DNA from: Streptomyces albogriseolus
GTDB taxonomy: Bacteria; Actinomycetota; Actinomycetes; Streptomycetales; Streptomycetaceae
DNA: 64,000 nt
Assembly (NCBI GenBank): GCA_014650475.1
Contig: BMVA01000009.1
Span: forward strand, 62,001 to 126,000
Direction of reading: 5' to 3'
The notes beneath the pieces are model-generated. The model was given only the letters and a program-made list of their open reading frames with translations. It had not been told where the DNA came from and ran no database searches. Positions 52,501 to 61,711 of the stretch are shown here, piece by piece; position 1 is the first letter of the stretch, and every line of letters begins with the position of its first letter. The position numbers and the translations under genes are program-made.

Positions 52501-54318
52501 CTAGGCGGACAGCTCCTCCCGCAGAGCGTCCCGCAGCCGCGCCGCCCTCTCGGTGACCGCCGGAGGCCCCAGCTCCGCCGCCCGGTCCGCCCACCGCTGC
52601 CCCTCCGCGAGCTCGCCGCGCCGGGCGTACACCAGAGCCAGCCGCAGCGCCGCACGCCCGTGCCCCGCGTCCGCCGCCCGGGTCCACCACACCACCGCCT
52701 CCGGCTCGCTCCCCTCCCGCGCCAGCAGCAGTCCCAGGTTGAACGCCCCGTTGCGCGACCCGGCCTCCGCGGCCTCCCGGTACCACCGGGCCGCCTCGAC
52801 GACATCGCCCCGCGCCGCGGCCAGCATGCCGACCCGGACCTGGGCGCGCCGGTGCCCCTGGGAGGCCGCACGCTCGTACCACTCCTCGCACTCGCTGCGC
52901 CGGTGCACCGGCTCCCCCAGCTCGTGGGCGGGCTCCGGCGGCCGACGGGCGTCCAGCACGGTCGCCAGCCGGTACGCGGCCTCCGCGCTGCCGCCGCCCG
53001 CCGCGCACCGCAGGAACCGCTCGGCCTCGCCCTCCTCGCCGTCCCGCAGCCGCGCCATGCCGACCTGAAGCGCCGCCTCGGTGTGCCCGGCGGCCGCCGC
53101 CCGCTCGTACCAGCCCAGCGCGGCCCGGTCCTCGCCCCGGCCGGCGTGCAGGATGCCGAGGTTGAACGCGGCGTCGACGCTGCCCGCCTCCGCGGCCTTG
53201 GAGAACCACGGCTCCGCGCCGGTCTCGTCGCCCGCCCGCAGCAGCAGGATCGCCAGCGCGTTCGCCGCCTCGCGGTGTCCGGCGTAGGCGGCGCGGCGGT
53301 ACCACTGCTCGGCCTGGGTGGTGCGCCCCTGGTCGGCGCAGAGCAGACCGAGGTTGTACGCGCCGTTGATGTCGCCCGCGTCCATCGCGGCCCGGTACCA
53401 CCGCTCGGCGGTCTGCGTCTCGCCCCGCTCGGCGTGCAGGGCGCCCAGCGCGTTGGCGGCGTTGCCGTCGCCGTCCTGGGCGGCGCGCAGCCACCACACG
53501 GCGGCGTTCTCGGTGTCCCCGGCGTCGCGCAGCAGGAAGCCCAGCGCGCACGCGGCGCGCGGCTCGCCGTCCTTGGCGGAGGTCAGGTACCAGCGCCCGG
53601 CCTCCTTCAGCTCGCCGCGCTTCTCCAGGATCGTGCCCAGGTGCAGGGCGGCCCGGCGGTGCCCGCGCGCGGCGGCCTGCCGGTACCACTGCTCGGCCTC
53701 CTCGACCAGCGCCGCGCCCTCGTCGCCGGACGCCCGCGCGGCTTTGCGGTCCAGGGCACGGGCGAGCCGGTAGGCGCCCTCGCGGTGCCCGCGCTCGGCG
53801 GCGGCACGCATCCAGCGCTCGGCGCCCTCCGCGTCCCCCCGGTGTTCCAGGAGGTCGGCGAGGGCGTACGCGCCGAGGGTGTGGCCCTGCTCGGCGGACT
53901 GGCGCAGCCAGTACTCGGCGGCGGGCTCGTCGCCGCGCTCGCGGTGGTGGCGGCCGAGCGCGTGGGCCGCGGCGGTGGAACCGGCGACGGCGGCGATCCG
54001 CCACCACCCGGCGGCCTCGTCGGGGTAGCCCCGCTGGTGCAGCAGGACGCCCAGGTTGTTGGCGGCGGCGCGGTCGCCCGCGGCGGTGGCGGCACGCAGA
54101 TGGGGTTCGGCACCGTCGAGGTCACCACGGCGCAGCAGCATGGCGCCGAGGACGCTCATCGCCTCGACGTCGCCGCCCTCGGCGGCGAGCCGCCGACGCA
54201 GCTCCTCCGCCGCCTCGTCGGCCGCCTCCCCCGTGTCATGGGGATGCTCCTCCCGAGGGGAGGACTGCACAAAACGCCCTGACTCGTACAGAGTTGCCTT
54301 GTCCCCCATAACATCCAT
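52501..54318 (-). CDS. Sel1/TPR-repeat protein
   Basis: A 605-residue soluble solenoid protein. After an N-terminal region of about 30 residues, repeats of about 36 residues with the Sel1 pattern (A..LG.....G....A..WY..AA..G...A) run through nearly the whole length, roughly 15 copies; for example AANNLGVLLHQRGYPDEAAGWW and AAFNLGILHAGRGEDRAALGWYERAA. Such scaffolds mediate protein-protein contacts; the partner is unknown. Start ATG 54318 has AGGTGG; ATG 54309 is an alternative. Flanked by two identical initiator tRNA genes. Confidence 0.9.
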   Translation of the reverse strand: MDVMGDKATLYESGRFVQSSPREEHPHDTGEAADEAAEELRRRLAAEGGDVEAMSVLGAMLLRRGDLDGAEPHLRAATAAGDRAAANNLGVLLHQRGYPDEAAGWWRIAAVAGSTAAAHALGRHHRERGDEPAAEYWLRQSAEQGHTLGAYALADLLEHRGDAEGAERWMRAAAERGHREGAYRLARALDRKAARASGDEGAALVEEAEQWYRQAAARGHRRAALHLGTILEKRGELKEAGRWYLTSAKDGEPRAACALGFLLRDAGDTENAAVWWLRAAQDGDGNAANALGALHAERGETQTAERWYRAAMDAGDINGAYNLGLLCADQGRTTQAEQWYRRAAYAGHREAANALAILLLRAGDETGAEPWFSKAAEAGSVDAAFNLGILHAGRGEDRAALGWYERAAAAGHTEAALQVGMARLRDGEEGEAERFLRCAAGGGSAEAAYRLATVLDARRPPEPAHELGEPVHRRSECEEWYERAASQGHRRAQVRVGMLAAARGDVVEAARWYREAAEAGSRNGAFNLGLLLAREGSEPEAVVWWTRAADAGHGRAALRLALVYARRGELAEGQRWADRAAELGPPAVTERAARLRDALREELSA

Positions 54319-54481
54319 CGTCGCACCACCTGCAACCTGGGTACACCTGGTATACCGCAGTCAGTGAGGTCACTACAGCGTTTTGTCGACATGCCCACAG
54401 AGAGACAAGTCAAACACAGATCGCCCAACTCCCGTCGCCGGCAGGGCCGTCGAGAGACCGGGTACATGCGTTCGCCCACCA

Positions 54482-54517
54482 CAAAGGCCCGGATTCCTGT
54501 GGGAATCCGGGCCTTTG
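54482..54517 (-). terminator. Terminator of the second initiator tRNA gene
   Basis: A perfect 16-bp stem CAAAGGCCCGGATTCC (54482-54497 with 54502-54517), 21 bp beyond the tRNA 3' end on the minus strand. Confidence 0.8.
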
Positions 54518-54538
54518 GTGTCGCTGTCGCGACGTCAG

Positions 54539-54612
54539 TAGCGGGGACAGGATTTGAACCTGCGACCTCTGGGTTATGAGCCCAGCGAGCTACCGAGCTG
54601 CTCCACCCCGCG
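54539..54612 (-). tRNA. Initiator tRNA-fMet (CAT), copy 2
   Basis: Identical over all 74 nt to the copy at 52270-52343, in the same orientation, with the same C1/T72 mismatch and GGG/CCC anticodon stem. CCA not encoded. Confidence 0.96.
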
Positions 54613-54668
54613 CCGTTGTGCTGCAACCGTAGCACGGCGCGGGGTGGGGCTGTGACCAGGCCTTCAGA

Positions 54669-57626
54669 TCAGCTGTTCGAGCCTGGACTCGAGCTCGGGG
54701 CCGCGCTCGGGCTGCTGCGTGCGCCGCCGGCCCCGCCGGACTGCGCCTCCTCGGCCTTGCGCAGCGCCTCCTCGAGGTCCTTCTGCGCCCGGCCGTAGGC
54801 CTCCCAGTCGTTGTTCTTCAGGGCTTCCTGGCCGGCCTCGAAGGCCTTCTGCGCGTCGTTCAGCGCCTCCTGGACCGTCGGCGGCTGCTCCGTGCTCGGC
54901 GGGGGCGTGGTGCCCCCGTCCTCGTCGCCGCCTTCGTCGGCGGGCGGTTCGACCGGGGTGCCCTCGCCGCCGAAGACCTTGTCGAGCGCCTGCTCCAACG
55001 TGTCCTCGAACGCCGTCTGGCCGCCGTAGGTCACCAGGACCTTGCGCAGCAGCGGGTACTTCAGTCCACCACCGCGTACGTAGACCGGCTCCACGTAGAG
55101 CAGTCCGCCGTCCAGCGGGACGGTCAGCAGATTGCCGTACTCGACCTCGGAGTCGCCGCCTCTCAGCAGCCTGATCGTCTCGGCGATGTCCTGCTGGGAG
55201 TTGAACTGGCTCTGCACCTGCTTGGGTCCGGAGACCGTGGTGCTGGTCGGCAGTTTCAGAATTCTGATCTTGCCGTAGTCCTGCGTGCCCGGATCGGCGT
55301 TGACCGCCATGAACGCGCTCAGGTTGTCACGGCCGTTCGGCGTGAACGTCGTGGTGAGCGAGAAGACCCGCTCGGTCTGGTCCGGCATCTTCATGCTCAG
55401 GTAGTACGGCGGGACCGCGTCGCCCGTCTTGTTCGTCGGGTCGTCCGGCACCTGCCAGACCTCGCTGCCGGAGAGGAACGTGTTGGCGTCCTTCACGTGG
55501 TAGCGGGTGAGCAGTTCGCGCTGGACCTTGAACAGGTCCTGCGGGTACCGCAGATGGGCCATCAGGTCCGGGGAGATCTCGCTCCGCGGCTCCACGGTGT
55601 CCGGGAACGCCTTCATCCACGTCTTCAGGACGGGGTCCTGGGTGTCCCACTGGTAGAGCTTGACCTCGCCGCTGTACGCGTCGACGGTCGCCTTCACCGA
55701 GTTGCGGATGTAGTTGACCTGGTTCTGCTGGGCCACCACCGCGCGCTGGTCGTTGGTGGCGGTCAGCGAGTCGGCCGTGGTGTCGCCGAGCGTCGTCCGG
55801 GACGCGTACGGGTAGCCGTTGGTGGTCGTGTAGGCGTCGACGATCCACTGGATCCGGCCGCCCACGACCGCCGGGTAGGCGTCGCCGTCGATGGTCAGCC
55901 AGGGCGCGATCGCCTCGACGCGCTCCTTGGGCGTGCGGTTGTACAGGATCCGCGAACCCTCGCCGATGGCACCGGAGTAGAGGATCTGCGGCTCGCCGAA
56001 CGCGACGGCGTACGCGGCGCGGTTCACCGGGTTGTCGAGGTTGACGCCGCTGTCGCCCTGGTAGCTGTACGTCTTCTCGCCGCTGTCGTCGGAGTAGTCG
56101 ATCTCCTTCTGGGGACCGCCGACGATCGAGTACGTGGTCGTCCGCTCGCCGTAGTAGACGCGCTGCTCGTACGTGCCGAGGTCGCCCTTGGAGGGCAGGT
56201 CGGACTCGGTGAACGCCGGGCGTCCGCCGGAGTCGGCGGTGGTGCCCTCGGCGGCGACCACGCCGTAGCCGTGGGTGTAGCGGAAGTGGTCGTTGATCCA
56301 GTTCCGCTTCGGGATGCCCGCGTAGTTCAGCTCGCGCAGGCCGATGACGGTGTCCTGCTCCTTGCCGTCCTTGGCGTACCGGTCGACGTCCAGGTTGGTC
56401 GGGAACGCGTAGTAGTTCCTGATCTGCTGGAGCTGCTGGAACGTCGGCGAGACGATGTTCGGGTCCATGATGCGGATGCTGGCCGCGCCCGCGACGTCGT
56501 CCCGCAGCTTCGCCTGGTCCTTGGTCTCGGCGACGCCCGGGTAATCGGTGACCTGGGAGTCGTCGATGCCGTAGGCCTCACGCGTGGCCTTGAGGTTCTT
56601 CTCGACGTACGGCGCTTCCTTGGCCTGCTCGTTGGGCTGGACCTGGAACTTCTGCACGATCGCCGGGTACAGGCCGCCGATGAGGATCGCCGACAGCACC
56701 ATCAGGCCGAAGCCGATGACCGGCAGCTGCCACGTGCGCCGCCACAGGGTGGCGAAGAACAGCAGCGCGCAGATCACGGCGATGCAGAACAGGATCGTCT
56801 TCGCGGGCAGGTAGGCGTTCGCGTCGACGTAGCGCAGACCGGTCCAGCTGTCGGTGGCCTTGAAGTCGCTGGACTTCACGGCCAGTCCGTACCGGTCGAG
56901 CCAGTACGCGACCGCCTTGAGCGCGACGAAGATGCCGAGCAGCACCGAGAGGTGCCCGGTGGCGGCGGCCGTGGCGCGCGCGCCCGGGCTGGTGATGCGC
57001 AGCCCGCCGTACAGGTAGTGGGTGAGCGCGGCGGCGATCAGCCCCAGGATGGCGGCGGCGAAGCCGAAGCCCAGCAGGAACCGGTACCAGGGCAGGTCGA
57101 AGGCGTAGAAGGAGACGTCGAGGTTGAACTGCGGGTCCTTCTGGCCGAAGGACACGCCGTTGACCCACATCAGCCATGTGCGCCACTGGCCGGAGGCCGA
57201 GGCGCCCGCGATCAGGCCCACCAGCGCGGTGATGCCGAGCAGCAGCCACTTCTTGTAGGGCGCGATCCCCATCCGGTACCGGTCGAGGTTCTGCTGCTCC
57301 ATCGACATGGCGCTCAGCGGGGGCCGCAGGCGGTGCGCCAGCCAGATGTTGAAGCCGACCGAGACGGCCATCAGCAGACCGAAGACGAAGAACAGCCCGA
57401 TCTTGGTCCACAGGGTCGTCGTGAACACCGACGAGTAGTTGACGGACCGGTACCACAGCCAGTCGGTCCAGAACCCCGCGAACATGGTGAACACCATGCC
57501 GAGGACGGCAAGGACGCCCAGTGTCATGAGCAGGGTCCGGACCCGCCGGGACGGCCGGCCCACTCTGATCCGTGGCCCCGTCGGGCCTCCGCCGCGGTCC
57601 GGCATCTGGAAAGCCAAGGTAGGCAC
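54669..57626 (-). CDS. UPF0182 family large membrane protein
   Basis: A 985-residue protein of unknown function conserved in actinobacteria. Seven hydrophobic segments lie in residues 30-330 ([21 protein letters not shown] first). A large extracytoplasmic part of about 550 residues follows, with family segments [19 protein letters not shown] and [22 protein letters not shown]. The tail is acidic and Pro/Gly-rich with a short helical region ([21 protein letters not shown]) and ends Ser/Pro-rich. GTG 57626 is used; an ATG at 57605 (MPDRGGG) is equally reasonable. Confidence 0.92.
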   Translation of the reverse strand: MPTLAFQMPDRGGGPTGPRIRVGRPSRRVRTLLMTLGVLAVLGMVFTMFAGFWTDWLWYRSVNYSSVFTTTLWTKIGLFFVFGLLMAVSVGFNIWLAHRLRPPLSAMSMEQQNLDRYRMGIAPYKKWLLLGITALVGLIAGASASGQWRTWLMWVNGVSFGQKDPQFNLDVSFYAFDLPWYRFLLGFGFAAAILGLIAAALTHYLYGGLRITSPGARATAAATGHLSVLLGIFVALKAVAYWLDRYGLAVKSSDFKATDSWTGLRYVDANAYLPAKTILFCIAVICALLFFATLWRRTWQLPVIGFGLMVLSAILIGGLYPAIVQKFQVQPNEQAKEAPYVEKNLKATREAYGIDDSQVTDYPGVAETKDQAKLRDDVAGAASIRIMDPNIVSPTFQQLQQIRNYYAFPTNLDVDRYAKDGKEQDTVIGLRELNYAGIPKRNWINDHFRYTHGYGVVAAEGTTADSGGRPAFTESDLPSKGDLGTYEQRVYYGERTTTYSIVGGPQKEIDYSDDSGEKTYSYQGDSGVNLDNPVNRAAYAVAFGEPQILYSGAIGEGSRILYNRTPKERVEAIAPWLTIDGDAYPAVVGGRIQWIVDAYTTTNGYPYASRTTLGDTTADSLTATNDQRAVVAQQNQVNYIRNSVKATVDAYSGEVKLYQWDTQDPVLKTWMKAFPDTVEPRSEISPDLMAHLRYPQDLFKVQRELLTRYHVKDANTFLSGSEVWQVPDDPTNKTGDAVPPYYLSMKMPDQTERVFSLTTTFTPNGRDNLSAFMAVNADPGTQDYGKIRILKLPTSTTVSGPKQVQSQFNSQQDIAETIRLLRGGDSEVEYGNLLTVPLDGGLLYVEPVYVRGGGLKYPLLRKVLVTYGGQTAFEDTLEQALDKVFGGEGTPVEPPADEGGDEDGGTTPPPSTEQPPTVQEALNDAQKAFEAGQEALKNNDWEAYGRAQKDLEEALRKAEEAQSGGAGGARSSPSAAPSSSPGSNS

Positions 57627-57769
57627 CTCGAAGTTCGCTGTTGATTCGTCGAGCCCGCGTCTTCACGGACCGTCGTGGTCCCCCGTGACAGCGGGCCCAC
57701 ACCCTATGCAACTTACTGACCCTTTACTCGGTTCCCGATTCCGGCCAGGAACGAGAGAGGATTGTGACC

Positions 57770-58312
57770 ATGTCCAACACACCCATGGCCGCGAACCCCC
57801 TCACCCGGGCCGTGCTCGAGATCGACGAGTACGTGTCCGGACTGGGCTGGGACCAGCCCGCCCGACTGTTCGCCCTCGTAGACACTGCCCGGCTCCGGGC
57901 GGAACAGCCCTCCCTCGCGGACCGCCTCGGCCTCGACGGCGGGGACGAGGCCGCCGCCCTCACGCCGATCGAGCAGGACGAGATTCCCGCCGGCAAACCC
58001 CTCGACGAGTTCCTCGGCACCATCGCCTGGCCCGACGCGGTCACCGGCTGCGCGCTCACCGTGGAGCGGCTGATGCTGCCGCCGTCCGCGGAGGCGGAGG
58101 TCCCGAAGAACCTGGACGAGGCCGCCCTCACCAAGTGGGTGGCCGAGCACCCGGAGCGTCAGGAGGTCCGGATGACCGTCGCGGTGCTGCGCGACGGCGC
58201 CCGTGAGTCGGCGCTCCGGCTGCGGGAGAAGGACTCCCCGACCGAGGTGCTCACGGGTTCGGACCTGGTGCCGGGTCTGGCCCAGGCGCTGACGGCGACG
58301 TTCGAGGACTAG
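57770..58312 (+). CDS. PPA1309-like conserved actinobacterial protein
   Basis: A 180-residue cytoplasmic protein, acidic and without membrane segments. Recognisable family stretches are NPLTRAVLEIDEYVSGLGWDQPARLFALVDT at the N-terminus and LMLPPSAEAEVPKNLDEAAL centrally. Function unknown. ATG 57770 lies 9 bp after GAGAGAGG, better than the GTG at 57764. It is divergent from the UPF0182 gene and convergent with the PDZ protease, an arrangement typical of Streptomyces. Confidence 0.85.
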   Translation: MSNTPMAANPLTRAVLEIDEYVSGLGWDQPARLFALVDTARLRAEQPSLADRLGLDGGDEAAALTPIEQDEIPAGKPLDEFLGTIAWPDAVTGCALTVERLMLPPSAEAEVPKNLDEAALTKWVAEHPERQEVRMTVAVLRDGARESALRLREKDSPTEVLTGSDLVPGLAQALTATFED

Positions 58313-58327
58313 GACCTTCCGCTCAGG

Positions 58328-59422
58328 TCAGGACGCGGTGCACGTCGGCAGGTCGGCGGTGTCGCCCGCGCGGATGTCCTTCAGGGCGTCCAGGGCGTCG
58401 TCGATCGTGCCGACCTTCACCAGGGTGAGGCCGTCGGGGGTGTCCTTGGCGGCGGCGGCGCAGTTGTCGGCGGGCGTGAGGAAGTACTCGGCGCCCTTGT
58501 CGCGCGCGCCGACCGTCTTCATCTCGATGCCGCCGATCGGCCCGACCTCGCCCTCGTCGTCGATGGTGCCGGTGCCCGCGACGAACGAGCCGCCGGTCAG
58601 ACTGCCCGGGGTGAGCTTGTCGTAGATCCCGAGCGCGAACATGAGTCCGGCGCTCGGACCGCCCACGTCGGCGAGCTTGATGTCGATGGCGAACGGGAAG
58701 GTGTGGTCGGTCCCCGCCGAGATGCCGACGACGGCGCGCTTCTCGCCGGCGTCGTCGGAGGCCCGGGTGGTGATGGTGACCTTCTCGGTCCTCACCGGCG
58801 TCCGCTTCTCCTTCTCGGCGGCGGCCTGCTCCTTGGCGGGCACGATGGTGAAGACGACGTCCTCGCCCGGCCGGTGCTCGGTCACCAGGTCGGCGACGTC
58901 GGAGGGCTCCTTCACCGCCTTGCCGTCGACGGCCTTGATCACGTCGCCCGCGTGCAGCTTGCCCTCGGCGGGCGCGTCCTTGACGACCGTGGAGACGATC
59001 ACCCAGGACTTCACCGGGACGTCCAGCTCCTTCAGGGCCGCCACCTTGGCGCTCTCCTGGGACTGGCTGAACTCCTCGGCGTTCTCCTGGGTGGACTCCT
59101 CCTCCGTCTTGCCGTCCGGGTAGAGGGTGTCGTGCGGGACGACCTTGGTGTCGTGCGCCAGCCAGCCGTACACGGCCTCGACCAGGTTCATCCGGTAGTC
59201 GGCGCTGGTGACCCGCACGGTGGTCATGTTGAGGTGACCGTCCGTCGGGTAGGTCTTGCGTCCGGCGATCTGGAGCACCGGCTCGCCGTCGTGCTCGCCC
59301 AGGGTGTTCACCGTCGGCCCCGGCGACATCTCCGCGTAGGGCACGGGGACGAAGACTCCCGCGCACAGGAGCGCGATCAGCATCAGGGTGGAGGCGAGCA
59401 TCGTCGCCGTACGGCGTGGCAT
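58328..59422 (-). CDS. PDZ-domain Lon-like (S16) membrane-anchored protease
   Basis: A 364-residue protein with one N-terminal transmembrane segment (STLMLIALLCAGVFVPVPY) and an extracytoplasmic remainder. A PDZ domain covers about residues 125-200 (GKLHAGDVIKAVDGKAV). The Lon-type C-terminal domain has the catalytic Ser in VGGPSAGLMFALGIYDKL and Lys in IGGIEMKTVGARDKGAEYFL, giving a Ser-Lys dyad. Bacillus YlbL is a comparable protein. Substrate unknown; it ends 15 bp from the convergent PPA1309-like gene. Confidence 0.92.
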   Translation of the reverse strand: MPRRTATMLASTLMLIALLCAGVFVPVPYAEMSPGPTVNTLGEHDGEPVLQIAGRKTYPTDGHLNMTTVRVTSADYRMNLVEAVYGWLAHDTKVVPHDTLYPDGKTEEESTQENAEEFSQSQESAKVAALKELDVPVKSWVIVSTVVKDAPAEGKLHAGDVIKAVDGKAVKEPSDVADLVTEHRPGEDVVFTIVPAKEQAAAEKEKRTPVRTEKVTITTRASDDAGEKRAVVGISAGTDHTFPFAIDIKLADVGGPSAGLMFALGIYDKLTPGSLTGGSFVAGTGTIDDEGEVGPIGGIEMKTVGARDKGAEYFLTPADNCAAAAKDTPDGLTLVKVGTIDDALDALKDIRAGDTADLPTCTAS

Positions 59423-59520
59423 GCCTCGACAGTACGGGACGGGCCTGTCAGCGCACCGTCAGGGCCGCCCGGTCGAGCGGCCCCGACCCCGCTGCCCGTC
59501 CTGGCCTGCGGTTTCCGGGC

Positions 59521-59685
59521 TCAGCTGCCCGCCCGCTCCCGCTCCATCGCCTCACGGAAACGGGCGTAGCCGATGAGTTCGGGACCGTCGCCGCGCACCT
59601 TGCGGGTCCGGTTGGCCCAACTGCCCCAGAGACCCGCTCCGATCGCGGCCACCAGCGGAATCAGCAACCAGGCAAGCGCCGCCAT
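59521..59685 (-). CDS. 54-residue single-pass membrane protein
   Basis: A short protein with one helix (ALAWLLIPLVAAIGAGLWGSWA) and a charged cytoplasmic tail (RTRKVRGDGPELIGYARFREAMERERAGS). ATG 59685 follows GGGAGGT; the longer frame lacks support. Similar tiny proteins occur next to PDZ-Lon protease genes in streptomycetes. Function unknown. Confidence 0.7.
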   Translation of the reverse strand: MAALAWLLIPLVAAIGAGLWGSWANRTRKVRGDGPELIGYARFREAMERERAGS

Positions 59686-59800
59686 GCCGACCTCCCAACC
59701 CCATGAGCGTCCGCACCACTGACTGATCAGCAGATTAACCATCCGCAGTGACAACGCTCACCTCGGGGGTACGGTTCCGCAACCGCACGGGACGGGCGCG

Positions 59801-60259
59801 TCAGACGCCGACCCATTCCTCGGTGCCGTCGGCGAAGCGCTGGTGCTTCCAGATGGGCACGTCGTGCTTGATGTCGTCGATGAGCCGGCGGCAGGCCTCG
59901 AACGCCTCGCCCCGGTGCGCGCACGACACGGCGACGACGACGGCGAGGTCCCCGACCCGCAGGTCCCCCACCCGGTGTGCCGCGGCCAGCGCCCGCACGG
60001 GGAAGTCCGCGGCGACCTTCTCCGCGATCCGCCGCATCTCGTCCTCGGCGCTCGGATGGCAGGAGTAGCCCAGCTCGTCCACGTCGGCGCCGCCGTCGTG
60101 GTTGCGCACGGTCCCCACGAAGAGCGCCGTCCCGCCGGCCGCGTCGTCGCCGACCGCGCGCAGGATCTCGTCCACCGACAGCGCGGTGTCGCGGATCGCG
60201 ATCAGCTTGATCGGGTCCTGGGCGGGCTGCTCACCGGGGTGGTCCGTCGTGGGTGCCAT
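59801..60259 (-). CDS. moaE: Molybdopterin synthase catalytic subunit
   Basis: A 152-residue MoaE, which inserts sulfur carried by MoaD into precursor Z to make molybdopterin. Conserved parts: ALFVGTVRNHDGG, LGYSCHPSAEDEMRRIA, AHRVGDLRVGDLAVVVAVSCAHRGEAFEA and the catalytic-Lys segment VPIWKHQRFADG. ATG 60259 (MAPTTDHP) is preferred to 60304. MoaD is not encoded nearby. Confidence 0.94.
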   Translation of the reverse strand: MAPTTDHPGEQPAQDPIKLIAIRDTALSVDEILRAVGDDAAGGTALFVGTVRNHDGGADVDELGYSCHPSAEDEMRRIAEKVAADFPVRALAAAHRVGDLRVGDLAVVVAVSCAHRGEAFEACRRLIDDIKHDVPIWKHQRFADGTEEWVGV

Positions 60260-60357
60260 GCCCCCATCGTGCCCCACCCCGCCGACGGTGCGGAACAGCC
60301 GCATCGTCCGGTACGCGCGCGTGCTGCTTCGGAGGGACCTCCAAGGAGGCCGGCACG

Positions 60358-60392
60358 GAGGCTCCTCCGAGGGGTGCTAGAGGCTCCTCCGA
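60358..60392. repeat. Short direct repeat between moaE and the epimerase-like gene
   Basis: GAGGCTCCTCCGA occurs at 60358-60370 and 60380-60392, 22 bp apart, in the 147-bp gap. It may form alternative hairpins with nearby GGAGG motifs and act as a terminator for the epimerase-like gene. Confidence 0.4.
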
Positions 60393-60406
60393 CGGGGCGG
60401 TCCGCG

Positions 60407-61519
60407 TCAGATACGGCGGCGCGCCTTCCGGGCCCGGCGCACCACCGCCGCCGCGCCGAGCAGCGCGACCGTCGCGCCCGCCGCGCCCGCGGCCGTCGCG
60501 TCCTTGCGGCCCAGCCGGCGGCCCGCGACCGTGTGCCGGCCGGACACCTCGTCGAGCAGCTGTGCGAGCACCTCCTCGTTGGTGTACGCGGGACGCCACC
60601 CGGCGTCGTGCAGCCTGCTGCCGCTGACCACCCAGGGGTACATCGTGTACGCCAGGTCCCCGGCCGGGGACGGGGTGAGTCCGATCCGGTGCAGCCGGGC
60701 CGCCGCGCCGAGCGCCACCGCGGACGGCAGCTCCATCCGCCGGATGCCGCTGAGCTCCTCGACCTCCTCCTGCTCCAGCCAGCCGTCGCAGCCCACGGCC
60801 AGCTCGCCGTCGACCTTCTCCAGCACGGCGTACTCCAGGGCGCTGCACAGGTCGTCGACGTGGCAGAACTGCCAGGCGGGCCGGGAACCCGCCACCACCA
60901 GCAGCCGCGGCGACTCGAAGTACCTGGTCAGCGCGGTGTCGGTGCCGCCGACCAGCACGGCGGGGCGCACCACGGTGACGTTGAGCCCTGGGTGCGCGCG
61001 GGGCGCCCGGCGGGCCAGCCGCTCGATCTCCAGGAGGTCGCCGACGCCCGTGGCCTCGGCGGTGGCGCGCAGCTCCGCGTCCTCGGACAGCGGCAGCTCG
61101 TTGTCGGGCAGCGCCCCGTACACCATGGTCGAGGTGCACAGCACCACCCGGTGCACGCCGGCCGCCGCGGCCGCGGTCAGCACGGTCTGCGTGCCACGCA
61201 CGTTGTAGGCCGTCCGGGCGGCCGCGTCGGTCTCGAGGTCCAGGTCGAGGGCCAGGTGGACGACCACGTCGGCCCCGCGCAGCCGGTCCGCGATCGCGGG
61301 GTCGCGGACGTCCAGGATGTGCCACTCGGCCTCGGCGCACTCGCCGCGCCGCTCGTCGATGGCGACGACCTGCTTGACCTCCTCCGAGGCGGCGAGCCGC
61401 TCGGTCAGCAGGGCGCCGACGCCGGAGGCGGCACCGGTGACCGCCACGACGGGCCCGCGGGGCGGAGGACTGGTTGACTTGTTTCGCGCTGCGCGAACCT
61501 GCGGATCTGGGGAACTCAC
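60407..61519 (-). CDS. NAD-dependent epimerase/dehydratase family protein, membrane-anchored C-terminus
   Basis: A 370-residue extended short-chain dehydrogenase. The dinucleotide-binding loop is VTGAASGVGALLTERLA. DVVVHLALDLDLETD, NVRGTQTVL and the VLCTSTMVYG region follow the SDR order, but the usual YxxxK is not clear (LEIERLARR occupies the area), so catalysis is uncertain. A C-terminal hydrophobic helix with a basic end (ATVALLGAAAVVRRARKARRRI) suggests membrane association. GTG 61519 follows GGAG. Confidence 0.82.
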   Translation of the reverse strand: MSSPDPQVRAARNKSTSPPPRGPVVAVTGAASGVGALLTERLAASEEVKQVVAIDERRGECAEAEWHILDVRDPAIADRLRGADVVVHLALDLDLETDAAARTAYNVRGTQTVLTAAAAAGVHRVVLCTSTMVYGALPDNELPLSEDAELRATAEATGVGDLLEIERLARRAPRAHPGLNVTVVRPAVLVGGTDTALTRYFESPRLLVVAGSRPAWQFCHVDDLCSALEYAVLEKVDGELAVGCDGWLEQEEVEELSGIRRMELPSAVALGAAARLHRIGLTPSPAGDLAYTMYPWVVSGSRLHDAGWRPAYTNEEVLAQLLDEVSGRHTVAGRRLGRKDATAAGAAGATVALLGAAAVVRRARKARRRI

Positions 61520-61711
61520 CGGGCGTCTCCAGCGGTTGTCTTCAGTACGAGCGCAAGCGACGCGTACGTACCAGGTGGCATCCATCCTGCCGCAGGCCTC
61601 CTGTCGGCGAAGCACCGAGGCCCGAACCGTCTCAGGTGTCTACGCTGGGTGGTGTTGTCGGGCAGCCGTGCCGCCGGAAAGAACCGGTGGCCCTACAAGC
61701 CGAGGAAACCC

